DNA of 46,840 nucleotides, taken from the NCBI RefSeq assembly GCF_001665235.1, contig NZ_LZSC01000018.1, positions 1 to 46,840 of the forward strand, written 5' to 3'. Shown here piece by piece: positions 10,915 to 18,614 of this stretch (within the stretch, counting starts at the first letter, position 1; each line of letters opens with the position of its first letter). Under the pieces are notes generated by a model. It was not told the DNA's origin, did no database searches, and saw nothing but the letters and a program-made list of their open reading frames with translations. Made by a program: the position numbers and the translations under genes. Source of the DNA: Mycobacterium sp. 1100029.7. GTDB lineage: Bacteria > Actinomycetota > Actinomycetes > Mycobacteriales > Mycobacteriaceae.

Positions 10915-11772
10915 ATGTATATCGGCACCAGCAGTTCCACCGGCATGATCAGCCATGCCGGTGTTCTGGTTTCCACCCTTGTGTTGTTGAGCGGCGCTGC
11001 GGTTTTGGGCAACAGCGGCGCAGCGGCGGCTGACGCAAATCAAGACGACCAGTTCTTGGCGTTGCTCACGCAGGAAGGTATTCCCGCCATCGAAGGCGTT
11101 CCCAGCCTGGTCGCGACCGCCCATAAGGTGTGTGGCGCACTCGAGGCCGGCGTCGCGGCGAATCGCGTACGGGACGCGCTGGTCGATTATGCGGTATCCA
11201 ACGATCCGTCCGAGCGCCAATACGGCGTCGGCCGCATCGTGCGTACCCAATCGCGATTCATCATCGCGTCAGTGGGGGCCTATTGCCCCTCGGAGCGCAG
11301 CAAGCTCGAGTCGATGATCGTCACTCACCCGTCCGGTTTCGTGATGCATCCCGCGGCAGCTGCCACGTTGATCGAGGCGCTTCCCACCGGCGGGCTCACT
11401 GCGCCGGACCCGCCGAAGATTCCGGCGCCGCAACCGCCGATCGCTCATCTGCAGCCACCGCCCGAGCCCATCGCGACGCCTCCTCGGCCGCAGCAGCCGC
11501 CGTTGCCGAAGCGACAGCCGCCGGCACCCCAGCTACCGCCGGCTGCGCCGCCCGTCGCGCCTCCACCCGCGCCACCCGTCGCGCCCGCGCCACCCGTCGC
11601 TCCTGCGCCGCCCGTCGCTCCTGCGCCGCCCGTCGCTCCTGCGCCACCCGTCGCTCCTGCGCCACCCGTCGCTCCTGCGCCACCCGTCGCTCCTGCGCCA
11701 CCCGTCACGCCCGCGCCGCCCGTTGCGTCTGCACCACCGATGGCGCCCGGCTTTGTCAGGCTCGCACCCTGA
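10915..11772 (+). CDS. Secreted DUF732 protein with proline-rich (APPVAP)n tail
   Basis: The ATG at 10915 is chosen because GGAAG lies 7 nt before it and a signal peptide follows at once (hydrophobic about 15-33, then AAAADANQDD as cleavage zone). The 285-residue product has a small helical DUF732 domain (about 44-140) beginning DQFLALLTQEGIP with two cysteines, Cys65 and Cys119, likely disulfide-bonded. The remaining half is Pro/Ala/Val-rich, ending in ten six-residue APPVAP-type repeats. DUF732 proteins are short secreted mycobacterial proteins of unknown role; the proline tail could span or stick to the cell wall, as in other mycobacterial Pro/Ala-rich exported proteins. It follows mmpL on the same strand but is likely transcribed separately. 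Confidence 0.8.
   Translation: MYIGTSSSTGMISHAGVLVSTLVLLSGAAVLGNSGAAAADANQDDQFLALLTQEGIPAIEGVPSLVATAHKVCGALEAGVAANRVRDALVDYAVSNDPSERQYGVGRIVRTQSRFIIASVGAYCPSERSKLESMIVTHPSGFVMHPAAAATLIEALPTGGLTAPDPPKIPAPQPPIAHLQPPPEPIATPPRPQQPPLPKRQPPAPQLPPAAPPVAPPPAPPVAPAPPVAPAPPVAPAPPVAPAPPVAPAPPVAPAPPVAPAPPVTPAPPVASAPPMAPGFVRLAP
11569..11748 (+). repeat. 18-bp tandem repeat, 10 units, coding APPVAP
   Basis: Ten consecutive 18-bp units occur from 11569, of the form GCGCCACCCGTCGCTCCT. The central units differ mainly at one position (A/G); the last three are diverged. The near-identity of units makes copy-number change by slippage likely between strains. The tract lies wholly inside the DUF732 gene and keeps its frame. 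Confidence 0.92.
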
Positions 11773-11860
11773 GGAGTGCTGTTGGATTGGACGTACCGCG
11801 AATGGCTACTCGGATCGCGGGGGCGCTTCCCAGTGCCTCTGCTCGATCGAGGAGGCGGTC

Positions 11861-12376
11861 ATGGCACGAGATACCCGAGGACCGAGCGCAACCGACAACC
11901 TGCAACGGGTGAGCCTCAATCCACCGCGTTGGCGAAACGGGCGCTGGCTGTTGGCTGCCGAAGGGGTTATCAGCGCGGTCATCGGCACGGTCGGTCTGGT
12001 CACCATCTATTTCGTCTCACCCATCGGTGCCGGTATCTCACTGTTCGGCGTCCCGCTGACGGCGACGTTGAGTTGGGTGATGCTGGGCCTCGCCGTAGGG
12101 GCATTCGTCGCGACGGCCTACCGCAGGCTGGCGCTGGTGTTCTGCGCGGTGGTCAGTGTCTGCACGCTCGGGTTCGAGTTCGTGGCGGCGGTGGCCGGTA
12201 GCCGGGACGCCCCCGGCCCGATGGGTTTCACCTCCGCGGCGATCTTTTGGTGGGCGGTGTTGTTCTGCTACAACTTCGGCCTGGGCTTCTGGCTGATTCC
12301 AGACCACATCGAGGGTCCGGAGTGGGTGTGGCGCCGTCGCAAGTCCAAACGCTCCCGCGATGAACAACGCTCGTGA
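11861..12376 (+). CDS. Small integral membrane protein
   Basis: The ATG at 11861 has GGAGG five bases upstream and gives 171 residues. Four membrane segments are visible at about 32-56, 60-85, 88-115 and 125-148, with a short charged N-terminus and a strongly basic C-terminus (WRRRKSKRSRDEQR), which by the positive-inside rule places both ends in the cytosol. No catalytic motif is seen and I cannot name the family. It lies about 90 bp after the DUF732 gene and 54 bp before the epoxide hydrolase, all on the same strand, so the three could share a transcript. Confidence 0.75.
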   Translation: MARDTRGPSATDNLQRVSLNPPRWRNGRWLLAAEGVISAVIGTVGLVTIYFVSPIGAGISLFGVPLTATLSWVMLGLAVGAFVATAYRRLALVFCAVVSVCTLGFEFVAAVAGSRDAPGPMGFTSAAIFWWAVLFCYNFGLGFWLIPDHIEGPEWVWRRRKSKRSRDEQRS

Positions 12377-12430
12377 CGGTTCCGATGGGGCGCGCGCGGC
12401 CGCGTTTCGCACCGGCTGCACTATGAATGC

Positions 12431-13543
12431 GTGAAGCCGTTTCGAATCGACGTTCCCGACGACGTACTCGACGATCTACGGTCGCGCCTCGCGCGCACCC
12501 GCTGGCCCGAAGCCGAATGTGTGGACGACTGGAGCCAGGGCATACCGCTGGCCTACACCCGCGAGCTGGCCGACTACTGGGCCAACCACTACGACTGGCG
12601 TTCGCGGGAGTCCGCGCTCAACCGCTTCGACCAGTTCGTCACCGACATCGACGGGCTGGACATCCACTTCGTCCACCAGCGCTCCCCGCACTCCGATGCC
12701 TTTCCATTGGTGATCACACACGGCTGGCCGGGCTCAATTGTGGAGTTCCACAAGGTAATCGAGCCGCTGACCAATCCGGCGTCCGGACGCGCCGAGGACG
12801 CCTTCCATGTCGTGTGTCCGTCGCTGCCCGGCTACGGCTTCTCCGGCAAGCCCACCCGTACCGGTTGGGGCGTGGAGAAGATCGCCGAAGCGTGGGACGA
12901 GCTGATGGTCCGCCTGGGATATGAGCGCTACGGCGCCCAAGGCGGTGACTGGGGTGCGGCGGTGACCACCCAGATCGGCCGAAATGGCAAGCATTGCGCG
13001 GGGATTCACCTGAACATGCCGATCGGCAGGCCGGGCAACCTGGACAACCCGACCGACGAGGAGAAGGCGGCCCTGGCCGGACTCGCCAACCACCGCAAGC
13101 GGGGCACCGGCTATTCCAAGCAGCAGTCCACCCGCCCGCAAACCCTCGGCTACGGCCTGGCCGACTCACCGGTGGGCCAGCTGGCCTGGATCGTCGAAAA
13201 GTTCTGGGACTGGGCCGATTGCGACGGCCACCCCGAGAACGCCGTCAGCCGCGACGAACTGCTGGACAACGTGATGGTGTACTGGGTGACCAACACCGCC
13301 GCGTCGTCGGCGCGCCTGTATTGGGAGAGCTTCAGCGTGTGGGGCGGGGGAGGCCGCGTCGAATTGCCCACTGGTGTAGCCGCTTTCCCCGGTGAGCTAC
13401 TGAAGGCGCCGCGCAGCTGGTGCGAGCCGAACTACAACATCACGCACTGGACCGATATGCCGCGCGGTGGCCACTTCGCCGCGTTCGAACAACCGGAGTT
13501 GTTCGTCGAGGACCTGCGCGCGTTCTTTTCGACGGTGCGCTAG
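12431..13543 (+). CDS. Epoxide hydrolase (alpha/beta-hydrolase with EHN domain)
   Basis: The 370-residue protein starts at a GTG (MKPFRIDVPDDVLDDLRSRL) with the epoxide-hydrolase N-terminal domain (about 1-108). The oxyanion motif HGWPGS begins at residue 97. The nucleophile is Asp173 in GGDWGA, and the catalytic His is about residue 348 in RGGHFAAFEQP. These fit a microsomal/juvenile-hormone-type epoxide hydrolase, which opens epoxides to diols through an ester intermediate. The substrate is unknown; mycobacteria carry several such enzymes, probably for lipid epoxides and detoxification. It converges with the SDR gene with only 8 bp between the stops. Specific symbol (ephA-F) not assigned. 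Confidence 0.9.
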   Translation: MKPFRIDVPDDVLDDLRSRLARTRWPEAECVDDWSQGIPLAYTRELADYWANHYDWRSRESALNRFDQFVTDIDGLDIHFVHQRSPHSDAFPLVITHGWPGSIVEFHKVIEPLTNPASGRAEDAFHVVCPSLPGYGFSGKPTRTGWGVEKIAEAWDELMVRLGYERYGAQGGDWGAAVTTQIGRNGKHCAGIHLNMPIGRPGNLDNPTDEEKAALAGLANHRKRGTGYSKQQSTRPQTLGYGLADSPVGQLAWIVEKFWDWADCDGHPENAVSRDELLDNVMVYWVTNTAASSARLYWESFSVWGGGGRVELPTGVAAFPGELLKAPRSWCEPNYNITHWTDMPRGGHFAAFEQPELFVEDLRAFFSTVR

Positions 13544-13551
13544 GTACCCGG

Positions 13552-14340
13552 TCATCGTTTGACTGTACGGGCGCCGCCGAGCATCGGGCCGCTGGCCGAG
13601 TACCCGCCGTCGACGGCCAGCGCAGCGCCGGTGACAAACGACGCTTCGTCGCTGGCGAGAAACAACGCGGCCGAAGCAAGTTCGGCGGGTTCGCCCCAGC
13701 GGGCCATCGGCGTCGGCAGATAGCCGCCCGGCGGCACCTCGTCGTCAGGCTTCGCGCCGGCCAGCCCGGTGTAGGTCATGCCGGGACAGATGGCGTTGAT
13801 GCGCACCTTGGTCTTGGCGTAGTCCAGGGCCGCGGATTTCGTCATCTGCACGACAGCGGCCTTGGCTGCGGCATAGCAGGACAACCCTTTCCAGCCGACC
13901 AGCCCGGACGCCGAGGCGGTGTTGACGATCGCGCCGCCGCCACCGTCGAGCATGACGGGGATCGCGTATTTCATGCCGAGAAACACGCCCTTGAGGTTAA
14001 TCGCCAGGATCTTGTCGAACAGGGCTTCGTCGGTGTCGGCCAACGCGACGTGTGGCCCGCCGAAGCCGGCGTTGTTCAGCAGCACGTCGACCCGGCCGAA
14101 CCGGTCGACGGCGGCGGCGACCATGCGCTCGACGTCGTCGCCGTTCGTCACGTCCACCCGCACCGGCAGCGCGACATCGCCGAGCAGGGCCGCGATCTCG
14201 CGCTCCTGCCCGCTGACGTCGGCGCACACGACGCGGGCTCCTTCGTCGGCGAATCGGCGCGCCGCGGCCCATCCGATACCGGAGCCGGCGCCGGTGATGA
14301 TGGCGACCTTTCCGTCTAGTCGCCCGGCCGGCGCCGCCAT
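13552..14340 (-). CDS. Short-chain dehydrogenase/reductase
   Basis: This 262-residue classical SDR has the NAD(P)-binding motif TGAGSGIG (about 17-24), an Asp after the second strand (CADVS) that favours NAD(H), the NNAG motif (about 90), and the catalytic Ser and Tyr-x3-Lys in NTASASG...CYAAAK. The tail CPGMTYTGLAG fits the substrate-loop region. The physiological substrate is not deducible; an alcohol or ketone of lipid or steroid type is usual for mycobacteria. Its ATG directly follows the stop of the DUF2236 gene (TAGATG, no gap), so the two are co-translated. Confidence 0.92.
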   Translation of the reverse strand: MAAPAGRLDGKVAIITGAGSGIGWAAARRFADEGARVVCADVSGQEREIAALLGDVALPVRVDVTNGDDVERMVAAAVDRFGRVDVLLNNAGFGGPHVALADTDEALFDKILAINLKGVFLGMKYAIPVMLDGGGGAIVNTASASGLVGWKGLSCYAAAKAAVVQMTKSAALDYAKTKVRINAICPGMTYTGLAGAKPDDEVPPGGYLPTPMARWGEPAELASAALFLASDEASFVTGAALAVDGGYSASGPMLGGARTVKR

Positions 14341-15156
14341 CTAGACGATCCGCCGGCCGCGGCGTGCGCGAAAGCGCATGTCCCACAGGTAAATCTGATA
14401 ACCCAGGAGCCACGCGCGGTGCGGAATGAACAGGTCGGCCAGTCGCAGCATGGACAGCAGCCGCTCGAACCAGCGCTGCTGCCGCTCCGACCACTCGAAC
14501 TGCATCATCGCCCTAAACTCGGGGGCCAAGAAGCCCGTCGTCGCGAACAGGTTGAGCGGGCCCGCCAGGGCCCGCAATGGCCACGGCAGAAACACCATGG
14601 CGGCCACCCCGCGAAGATGTTCGCGCACCGGCGGATCGATGTGCAGCTCGTCGAGCGAGCGCTTCCAGTATTCGTCGAAGGCGACCCGGTCCGGCGGCCA
14701 CAGGCGTTCGGGCACCTGCAGCGTGGTGCCGAGTCGTTTGGCGTCCTGATAGACCGCGTCGGCACTGGCGTCATCGAGCGGGCCGTGCAGGAACTCGTGC
14801 TGGTCGACGAAGTAGCGGTACAGGCAGGCGGCCACCCACAGCTGCAGCTTGGGGTCGAAGGCGTTGTAGGACACCGGACTCGCCGCCATCGAGCGCACCT
14901 GCCGGTGCGCGACGTCGACGGCCTCACGGATCATCGTGCGGTCGGCCTCGGTCCCGATGGCGGCGACCGCGAGATAGGTGCCGGTGGTGCGGGCTCGTTT
15001 GAACGGGTGCTTGTAGACGTTGCCGCTGTCCACCGGGCTTTCCAGCACGCCGTATCCGACGCCCGGCAGGGACAGCTGCATGATCACGTTCGCGGCGGGC
15101 AGCAGCAGCGCCGTGGTGTTCAACAGGTCGGCAACACGGGTCGCAGGGCGCTTCAT
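14341..15156 (-). CDS. DUF2236 (MpaB/latex-clearing-like) protein
   Basis: The ATG at 15156 is chosen because AGGGG lies about 8 nt upstream; a longer frame starts at 15237 without support. The 271-residue product begins [20 protein letters not shown]. It contains the DUF2236 landmarks: Arg/Thr-Gly in [25 protein letters not shown], and [20 protein letters not shown]. The family includes haem-dependent latex-clearing oxygenases and mycophenolic-acid oxygenase MpaB, so an oxidative role on a hydrophobic substrate is a reasonable inference; no reaction is shown by the sequence. It is directly followed by the SDR gene and probably feeds it. The M. tuberculosis counterpart may be Rv2237 (uncertain recall). 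Confidence 0.8.
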   Translation of the reverse strand: MKRPATRVADLLNTTALLLPAANVIMQLSLPGVGYGVLESPVDSGNVYKHPFKRARTTGTYLAVAAIGTEADRTMIREAVDVAHRQVRSMAASPVSYNAFDPKLQLWVAACLYRYFVDQHEFLHGPLDDASADAVYQDAKRLGTTLQVPERLWPPDRVAFDEYWKRSLDELHIDPPVREHLRGVAAMVFLPWPLRALAGPLNLFATTGFLAPEFRAMMQFEWSERQQRWFERLLSMLRLADLFIPHRAWLLGYQIYLWDMRFRARRGRRIV

Positions 15157-15243
15157 TGCGCGTGTCCCCTCATGGGTTCGAGTATGACCAGGAATCCGCG
15201 GTCTCGACGTTAGTTGCCCGCGAAAGTGGGCAGACACGGACAG

Positions 15244-15453
15244 ATGAGTGCCGGACCTTCCGATGGCGGGGCAAGCCCGCCGCCACCCGACCCGCCCAAC
15301 ATGTCCCCGAACGGCAAATGGGGTGTGGGGCCGTCTGCCAGCCCCCTGATGTCCCGACCGTCGGGCAAATTCACGATGTCCGCGCTGTGGTGGTGGGTGC
15401 TCGCCGCGATCGCCGTCGTCGCCGCGGTGCTGATCCTCGTGTCCATCGCCTAG
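15244..15453 (+). CDS. Small single-pass membrane protein
   Basis: The 69-residue product begins [18 protein letters not shown]. Its N-terminal 40 residues are Gly/Pro/Ser-rich and probably disordered. One C-terminal membrane helix ([21 protein letters not shown]) ends the protein at the membrane, so it looks like a tail-anchored protein. An in-frame TTG at 15214 could add ten residues but has no better ribosome site. It lies 38 bp before cobD on the same strand and may be co-transcribed with it. The position matches the small hypothetical Rv2237A of M. tuberculosis by synteny. Function unknown. Confidence 0.65.
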   Translation: MSAGPSDGGASPPPPDPPNMSPNGKWGVGPSASPLMSRPSGKFTMSALWWWVLAAIAVVAAVLILVSIA

Positions 15454-15491
15454 CCGGGACCGCCGCCCCGCGCGTGTGAGACGCTGCCGAA

Positions 15492-16424
15492 GTGCGAACC
15501 CGGATCGTTGGCGTGCTGGTCGGCTGCGCGGCCGACTTGGCGCTGAACGACCCGCAACGGGGCCACCCGGTCGCGGTCTTCGGCCAGGGCGCGGCCCGGC
15601 TGGAACAGTTCACCTACCGCGACAGCAGGATTGCCGGCGCGCTGCACGTGAGCCTCGCGCTGGGCGCGGTCGGACTGTTCGCGACGGCCGTGCAGCGGGT
15701 CAGCAGCCGCAGTCCGCTGGTATCGACCGCGGCGACGGCGACAGCCACCTGGGTGGCGCTGGGTGGGACGTCGCTGGCGCGGACCGGGCTGCAGATGGCG
15801 CAGCTGCTGGAGCGCGACGATGTCGAGGGCGCGCGCCGACTGCTGCCGTCGCTGTGTGGCCGCGATCCGGACCGCCTCGACGCTGCCGGGCTGGCCCGGG
15901 CGGCGCTGGAATCGGTGGCCGAGAACACCTCCGACGCGCAGGTGGCGCCGCTGTTGTGGGCCGGCGCGGGCGGGGTGCCCGGCGTGCTGGGCTACCGGGC
16001 CGTCAACACCCTGGACGCGATGATTGGCCACCGCTCACCGCGCTACCACCGGTTTGGTTGGGCCGCAGCGCGATTGGACGACTTCGCCAACTATCTCGCG
16101 GCTCGGGCGACCGCGGCGCTGGTGGTGGTGTGCGCGCCGCTGGTCGGCGGATCGCCCTCGGGCGCCGCGCGGGCCTGGCGTCGCGACGCGGCCCGGCATC
16201 CCAGCCCGAACGCCGGGGTGGTCGAGGCGGCCTTCGCCGGGGCGCTGGGCGTGCGACTCGGCGGGCCCACGCAATATCGGCACGAGCTGCAGATCCGCCC
16301 CACCCTGGGCGACGGGCGCCAGCCCGTCGTGGCCGACCTGCGCCGCGCGGTGGCGTTGTCGCGGGTCGTGCAGCTGGCGGCCGCAGGCTGCGTCGGCGTC
16401 GCGAGTGTGCATCGGCGGCGCTGA
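15492..16424 (+). CDS. cobD: Adenosylcobinamide-phosphate synthase CobD/CbiB
   Basis: The 310-residue integral membrane protein attaches the aminopropanol(-phosphate) arm to adenosylcobyric acid in cobalamin synthesis. The family signature near the N-terminus is visible as [19 protein letters not shown], followed by [25 protein letters not shown] and [24 protein letters not shown]. The start is a GTG. Partner cobC lies 2.2 kb away on the same strand, beyond the intervening surf1-ptpA-ptkA genes. The last residues (VASVHRRR) are encoded inside the first unit of a 20-bp repeat array, so the C-terminus may vary between strains. No cobalamin riboswitch is seen upstream. Confidence 0.93.
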   Translation: MRTRIVGVLVGCAADLALNDPQRGHPVAVFGQGAARLEQFTYRDSRIAGALHVSLALGAVGLFATAVQRVSSRSPLVSTAATATATWVALGGTSLARTGLQMAQLLERDDVEGARRLLPSLCGRDPDRLDAAGLARAALESVAENTSDAQVAPLLWAGAGGVPGVLGYRAVNTLDAMIGHRSPRYHRFGWAAARLDDFANYLAARATAALVVVCAPLVGGSPSGAARAWRRDAARHPSPNAGVVEAAFAGALGVRLGGPTQYRHELQIRPTLGDGRQPVVADLRRAVALSRVVQLAAAGCVGVASVHRRR

Positions 16425-16544
16425 GCGTGCATCGGCGGCGTCGAGTGTGCGTCCAGGGCGCGGTTGCCCGACGGTTTCCCGCCCTCAGCGCACACTGAAA
16501 CCGTCAGCGCACGCTGAAGGCCGTCAACGCACACTGGCCGTCGG
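16401..16544. repeat. Opposed 20-bp repeats between cobD and surf1
   Basis: Three direct copies of a GAGYGTGCRTC core occur at 20-bp spacing (16401, 16421, 16441). Three inverted, shorter copies (CAGCGCACACTG type) start near 16486, 16505 and 16525. Left and right copies can pair into alternative hairpins, forming a bidirectional terminator or cruciform between the convergent genes. The first left copy encodes the CobD tail. Confidence 0.75.
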
Positions 16545-16545
16545 G

Positions 16546-17373
16546 TCAGCGGCGCCGGCCGTAGCGGTCGGCCAGCTTCTCCTCGACGGTCATCGGAGTC
16601 TCGGCGGCCGGGGCCTGCTGCTTGAGCTGGCGACGGGTGCGGATTTCGGAGTAGGCGAAATAGCCCAGCCCGATCGGCGCCACGATGCCGAACGAAATCC
16701 ATTGAATGCCATAGGACAGGAACGGCCCGGCGTCCAGATGCGGCACCCCGATCACGCCGAGCACGCCCGGCTGATCCTCGACCAGCTGCAGATACGACCC
16801 GGTCAGCGGAACCTTGGTCAACACCGAGACCTGCTCGGTGTTGATCGAATACACCTGTTGGACACCGTCTCTGGAGAACGGCTCCTTGTCGTGGACCAGT
16901 GGCTCGGGGTCACGCAGCCGCGCGGTGATGGTCACCGTCTCCTGCGGCGGGCGGGGGAACGGCGGCACATGCGAGCCCGGCAACGGGCGCACATAACCAC
17001 GGTCGACCAGCACCGTCGGCCCATCGTCGACGACGAACGGCGCCAGCACCTCGAACGCCTGGTCTCCCTCGATCGCGCGCAACCGGGCCAGCACCTGAAT
17101 GTCGGGAAGGTAGTGCCCGGTCGCGGTCACCCGGCGCCACTGCGCCGCCGGGGCCGACGAATCCTGGTGCGGCAACAGGGTTTTCAACGGAACCGGAGCG
17201 GTGTTGAGCGAGGTCTCGATCTGGTGGTTCTCGCGGGACGTGCGGCTGTTCTTTCCCAGCTGCCACGGCGCGAGCACCATGAAGCACAGGTAGGTGAACG
17301 CGATGACCACCAGGATCAGCGCTATCCAACCCGGCCGAAGTAAGAAGGCCAGCCTGCCTATGAAGCGGCGCAT
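16546..17373 (-). CDS. SURF1 family cytochrome oxidase assembly protein
   Basis: The 275-residue protein has two membrane helices, near 14-34 (GWIALILVVIAFTYLCFMVL) and near 222-245 (ISFGIVAPIGLGYFAY), with a soluble domain outside the membrane between them. SURF1 hallmarks include APWQLGKN, the GHYLPDIQVL strand, VDRGYVRP, and the C-terminal GPFLSYGIQWISFG. SURF1 proteins help haem a insertion into cytochrome c oxidase. The start is the ATG at 17373, overlapping the ptpA stop by one base (TGATG). An in-frame TTG one codon earlier is less likely. Corresponds by order to Rv2235. Co-transcribed with ptkA and ptpA. Confidence 0.93.
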   Translation of the reverse strand: MRRFIGRLAFLLRPGWIALILVVIAFTYLCFMVLAPWQLGKNSRTSRENHQIETSLNTAPVPLKTLLPHQDSSAPAAQWRRVTATGHYLPDIQVLARLRAIEGDQAFEVLAPFVVDDGPTVLVDRGYVRPLPGSHVPPFPRPPQETVTITARLRDPEPLVHDKEPFSRDGVQQVYSINTEQVSVLTKVPLTGSYLQLVEDQPGVLGVIGVPHLDAGPFLSYGIQWISFGIVAPIGLGYFAYSEIRTRRQLKQQAPAAETPMTVEEKLADRYGRRR

Positions 17374-17864
17374 CAACCGTGCCCGTTGCGCGCTAGTTGC
17401 TCGTCGACCCAGTCGTGCAGCCCGGGCAACGCGGCCTCGATGACCGCCAGAACCTCTTCGAAGTCGGCATCGTCGCCGTAATACGGATCGTCGACGTCCA
17501 GCGCATAGGCCGCAGAGCGCGGGTCGAACGAGCGCAGCATCCGGATCCGCCCGCCGTCGACACCCAGCTGCTGCAGCATCCGAAGATGGTTGCGGCCCAG
17601 GGCCACCACCAGATCGGCGCCCAGGTGGTCGTCGTCGACCTGCGCGGCGCAGTGATCGGTGTCATAGCCGTGGGCGCGCAATACCTTGGCCGCGCGCTCG
17701 TCGGCGCAATTGCCGACGTGCCAGTTGCCGGTGCCGGCGCTGGTCACCCGCACGGCCTCGCCCAGCCCGCGCTCGCGCAATTGATGGGCGAACATCTTCT
17801 CCGCCATCGGCGAGCGACAGATGTTGCCGGTGCAGACGAACGTCACGTGCAAAGGCTCAGACAC
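17373..17864 (-). CDS. ptpA: Low-molecular-weight protein tyrosine phosphatase PtpA
   Basis: The 163-residue product has the P-loop CTGNICRS with nucleophile Cys11 and Arg17, the second cysteine Cys16, and the general acid Asp126 in DPYYGDD. Tyr128 and Tyr129, the residues phosphorylated by PtkA in M. tuberculosis, are both kept. PtpA is secreted into host macrophages in M. tuberculosis and blocks phagosome acidification; whether it does so here depends on the species. It overlaps the upstream ptkA-like gene by 8 bp and the downstream surf1 by 1 bp, so all three are translationally linked. Confidence 0.96.
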   Translation of the reverse strand: MSEPLHVTFVCTGNICRSPMAEKMFAHQLRERGLGEAVRVTSAGTGNWHVGNCADERAAKVLRAHGYDTDHCAAQVDDDHLGADLVVALGRNHLRMLQQLGVDGGRIRMLRSFDPRSAAYALDVDDPYYGDDADFEEVLAVIEAALPGLHDWVDEQLARNGHG

Positions 17865-18531
17865 CCAGCGCCCCCCGTAGTTCGGAGATGGTCGCGGCGT
17901 GCGTGACGCCGTCCGCGGTGAAGCCGTCGGCGAAATCGTTCTTGCCGTAACCCCAGCCGACCACCACGGTGTCGATACCGTGGGCGGCGGCGCCGTGGAC
18001 GTCGTGACTGCGGTCGCCGACCATCAGCACCCGCTCGGGCAGCGGCTGCAGTTGAGCCAGCGCATGCGCCAGCACCTCCTCCTTGCCCTTGCGTGAGCCG
18101 TCCGGACTGGCCCCGGCGATCACCTCGAAATGCCGGGCGAGGTCGAAGTGGGCGAGAATGCGCTGGGCCGTCGGCTCCAGCTTGGAGGTAGCCACCGCCA
18201 GCCGGACCCCGGCGGCGCGCAGATCGGCCAGCAAAGCCTCGATGCCGTCGAACAGGCTGTTGATCGCCCAGCCCCGGGCCCCGTACTCGGCGCGGAATGC
18301 CGCGATCGCTTTCTCGGCGTCGTCGCCGAGTCCCATCGCGTGGAAGGTGTCGTCCATCGGCGGGCCGACGATCTGCGCGGCCAGGTCACCCTCGGGCACC
18401 GCGGCGCCGATATGGCTGAGCGCGTGCAGGAAGCTGGTCACGATGCCTTCCGCGGAATCGGTCAGAGTGCCGTCCAGATCGAAGATCACCAGCTGGGGCG
18501 TTGACCCGGCGGCCGAAACTGCTCCTGTCAC
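17857..18531 (-). CDS. ptkA: HAD-family protein, PtkA homologue lacking the N-terminal extension
   Basis: This 224-residue HAD protein has motif I DLDGT with Asp18 and Asp20, motif II in VATSK, and motif III/IV in VGDRSHD. In M. tuberculosis the homologous PtkA (291 residues) is an unusual tyrosine kinase that phosphorylates PtpA. Its catalytic Asp85 and autophosphorylated Tyr262 correspond to Asp18 and Tyr195 (GWGYGK) here, a constant offset of 67. The roughly 67-residue disordered N-terminal tail is absent. Upstream the frame has no ATG, GTG or TTG before a stop at 18601-18603, so the GTG at 18531 is the only start. Without kinase data it could equally be a phosphoglycolate-phosphatase-like HAD enzyme. 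Confidence 0.88.
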   Translation of the reverse strand: MTGAVSAAGSTPQLVIFDLDGTLTDSAEGIVTSFLHALSHIGAAVPEGDLAAQIVGPPMDDTFHAMGLGDDAEKAIAAFRAEYGARGWAINSLFDGIEALLADLRAAGVRLAVATSKLEPTAQRILAHFDLARHFEVIAGASPDGSRKGKEEVLAHALAQLQPLPERVLMVGDRSHDVHGAAAHGIDTVVVGWGYGKNDFADGFTADGVTHAATISELRGALGV

Positions 18532-18601
18532 GTCACCATTCTCCCCGATGTGCCCGATCGGAGTGTGACGGTGTTCCTGCCGGGCTCCCAGGGCGGCGCA
18601 C

Positions 18602-18607
18602 TAGTGT
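18602..18607 (+). promoter_or_regulatory. Candidate -10 element for leaderless cobC
   Basis: TAGTGT fits the mycobacterial TANNNT -10 pattern and ends 7 bp before the ATG at 18615, as expected for a leaderless mRNA. It lies within the palindrome CACTAGTG. Confidence 0.4.
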
Positions 18608-18614
18608 TTCACGG

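Noticed and set aside
11569..11748. CRISPR-like or regulatory repeat
   Set aside because: Units are in frame, 18 bp, coding APPVAP; a protein repeat explains them fully.
5473..15250. tRNA-Val attachment-site duplication around the accessory block
   Set aside because: Only a 7-bp GGTTCGA match was found near 15176, far too short; no integrase is present.
15300..15491. Cobalamin riboswitch upstream of cobD or cobC
   Set aside because: No B12-box-like sequence or supporting stem was seen; the space is mostly coding.
16401..16544. CRISPR array
   Set aside because: The 20-bp units are contiguous without spacers, half are inverted, and no cas genes are near.
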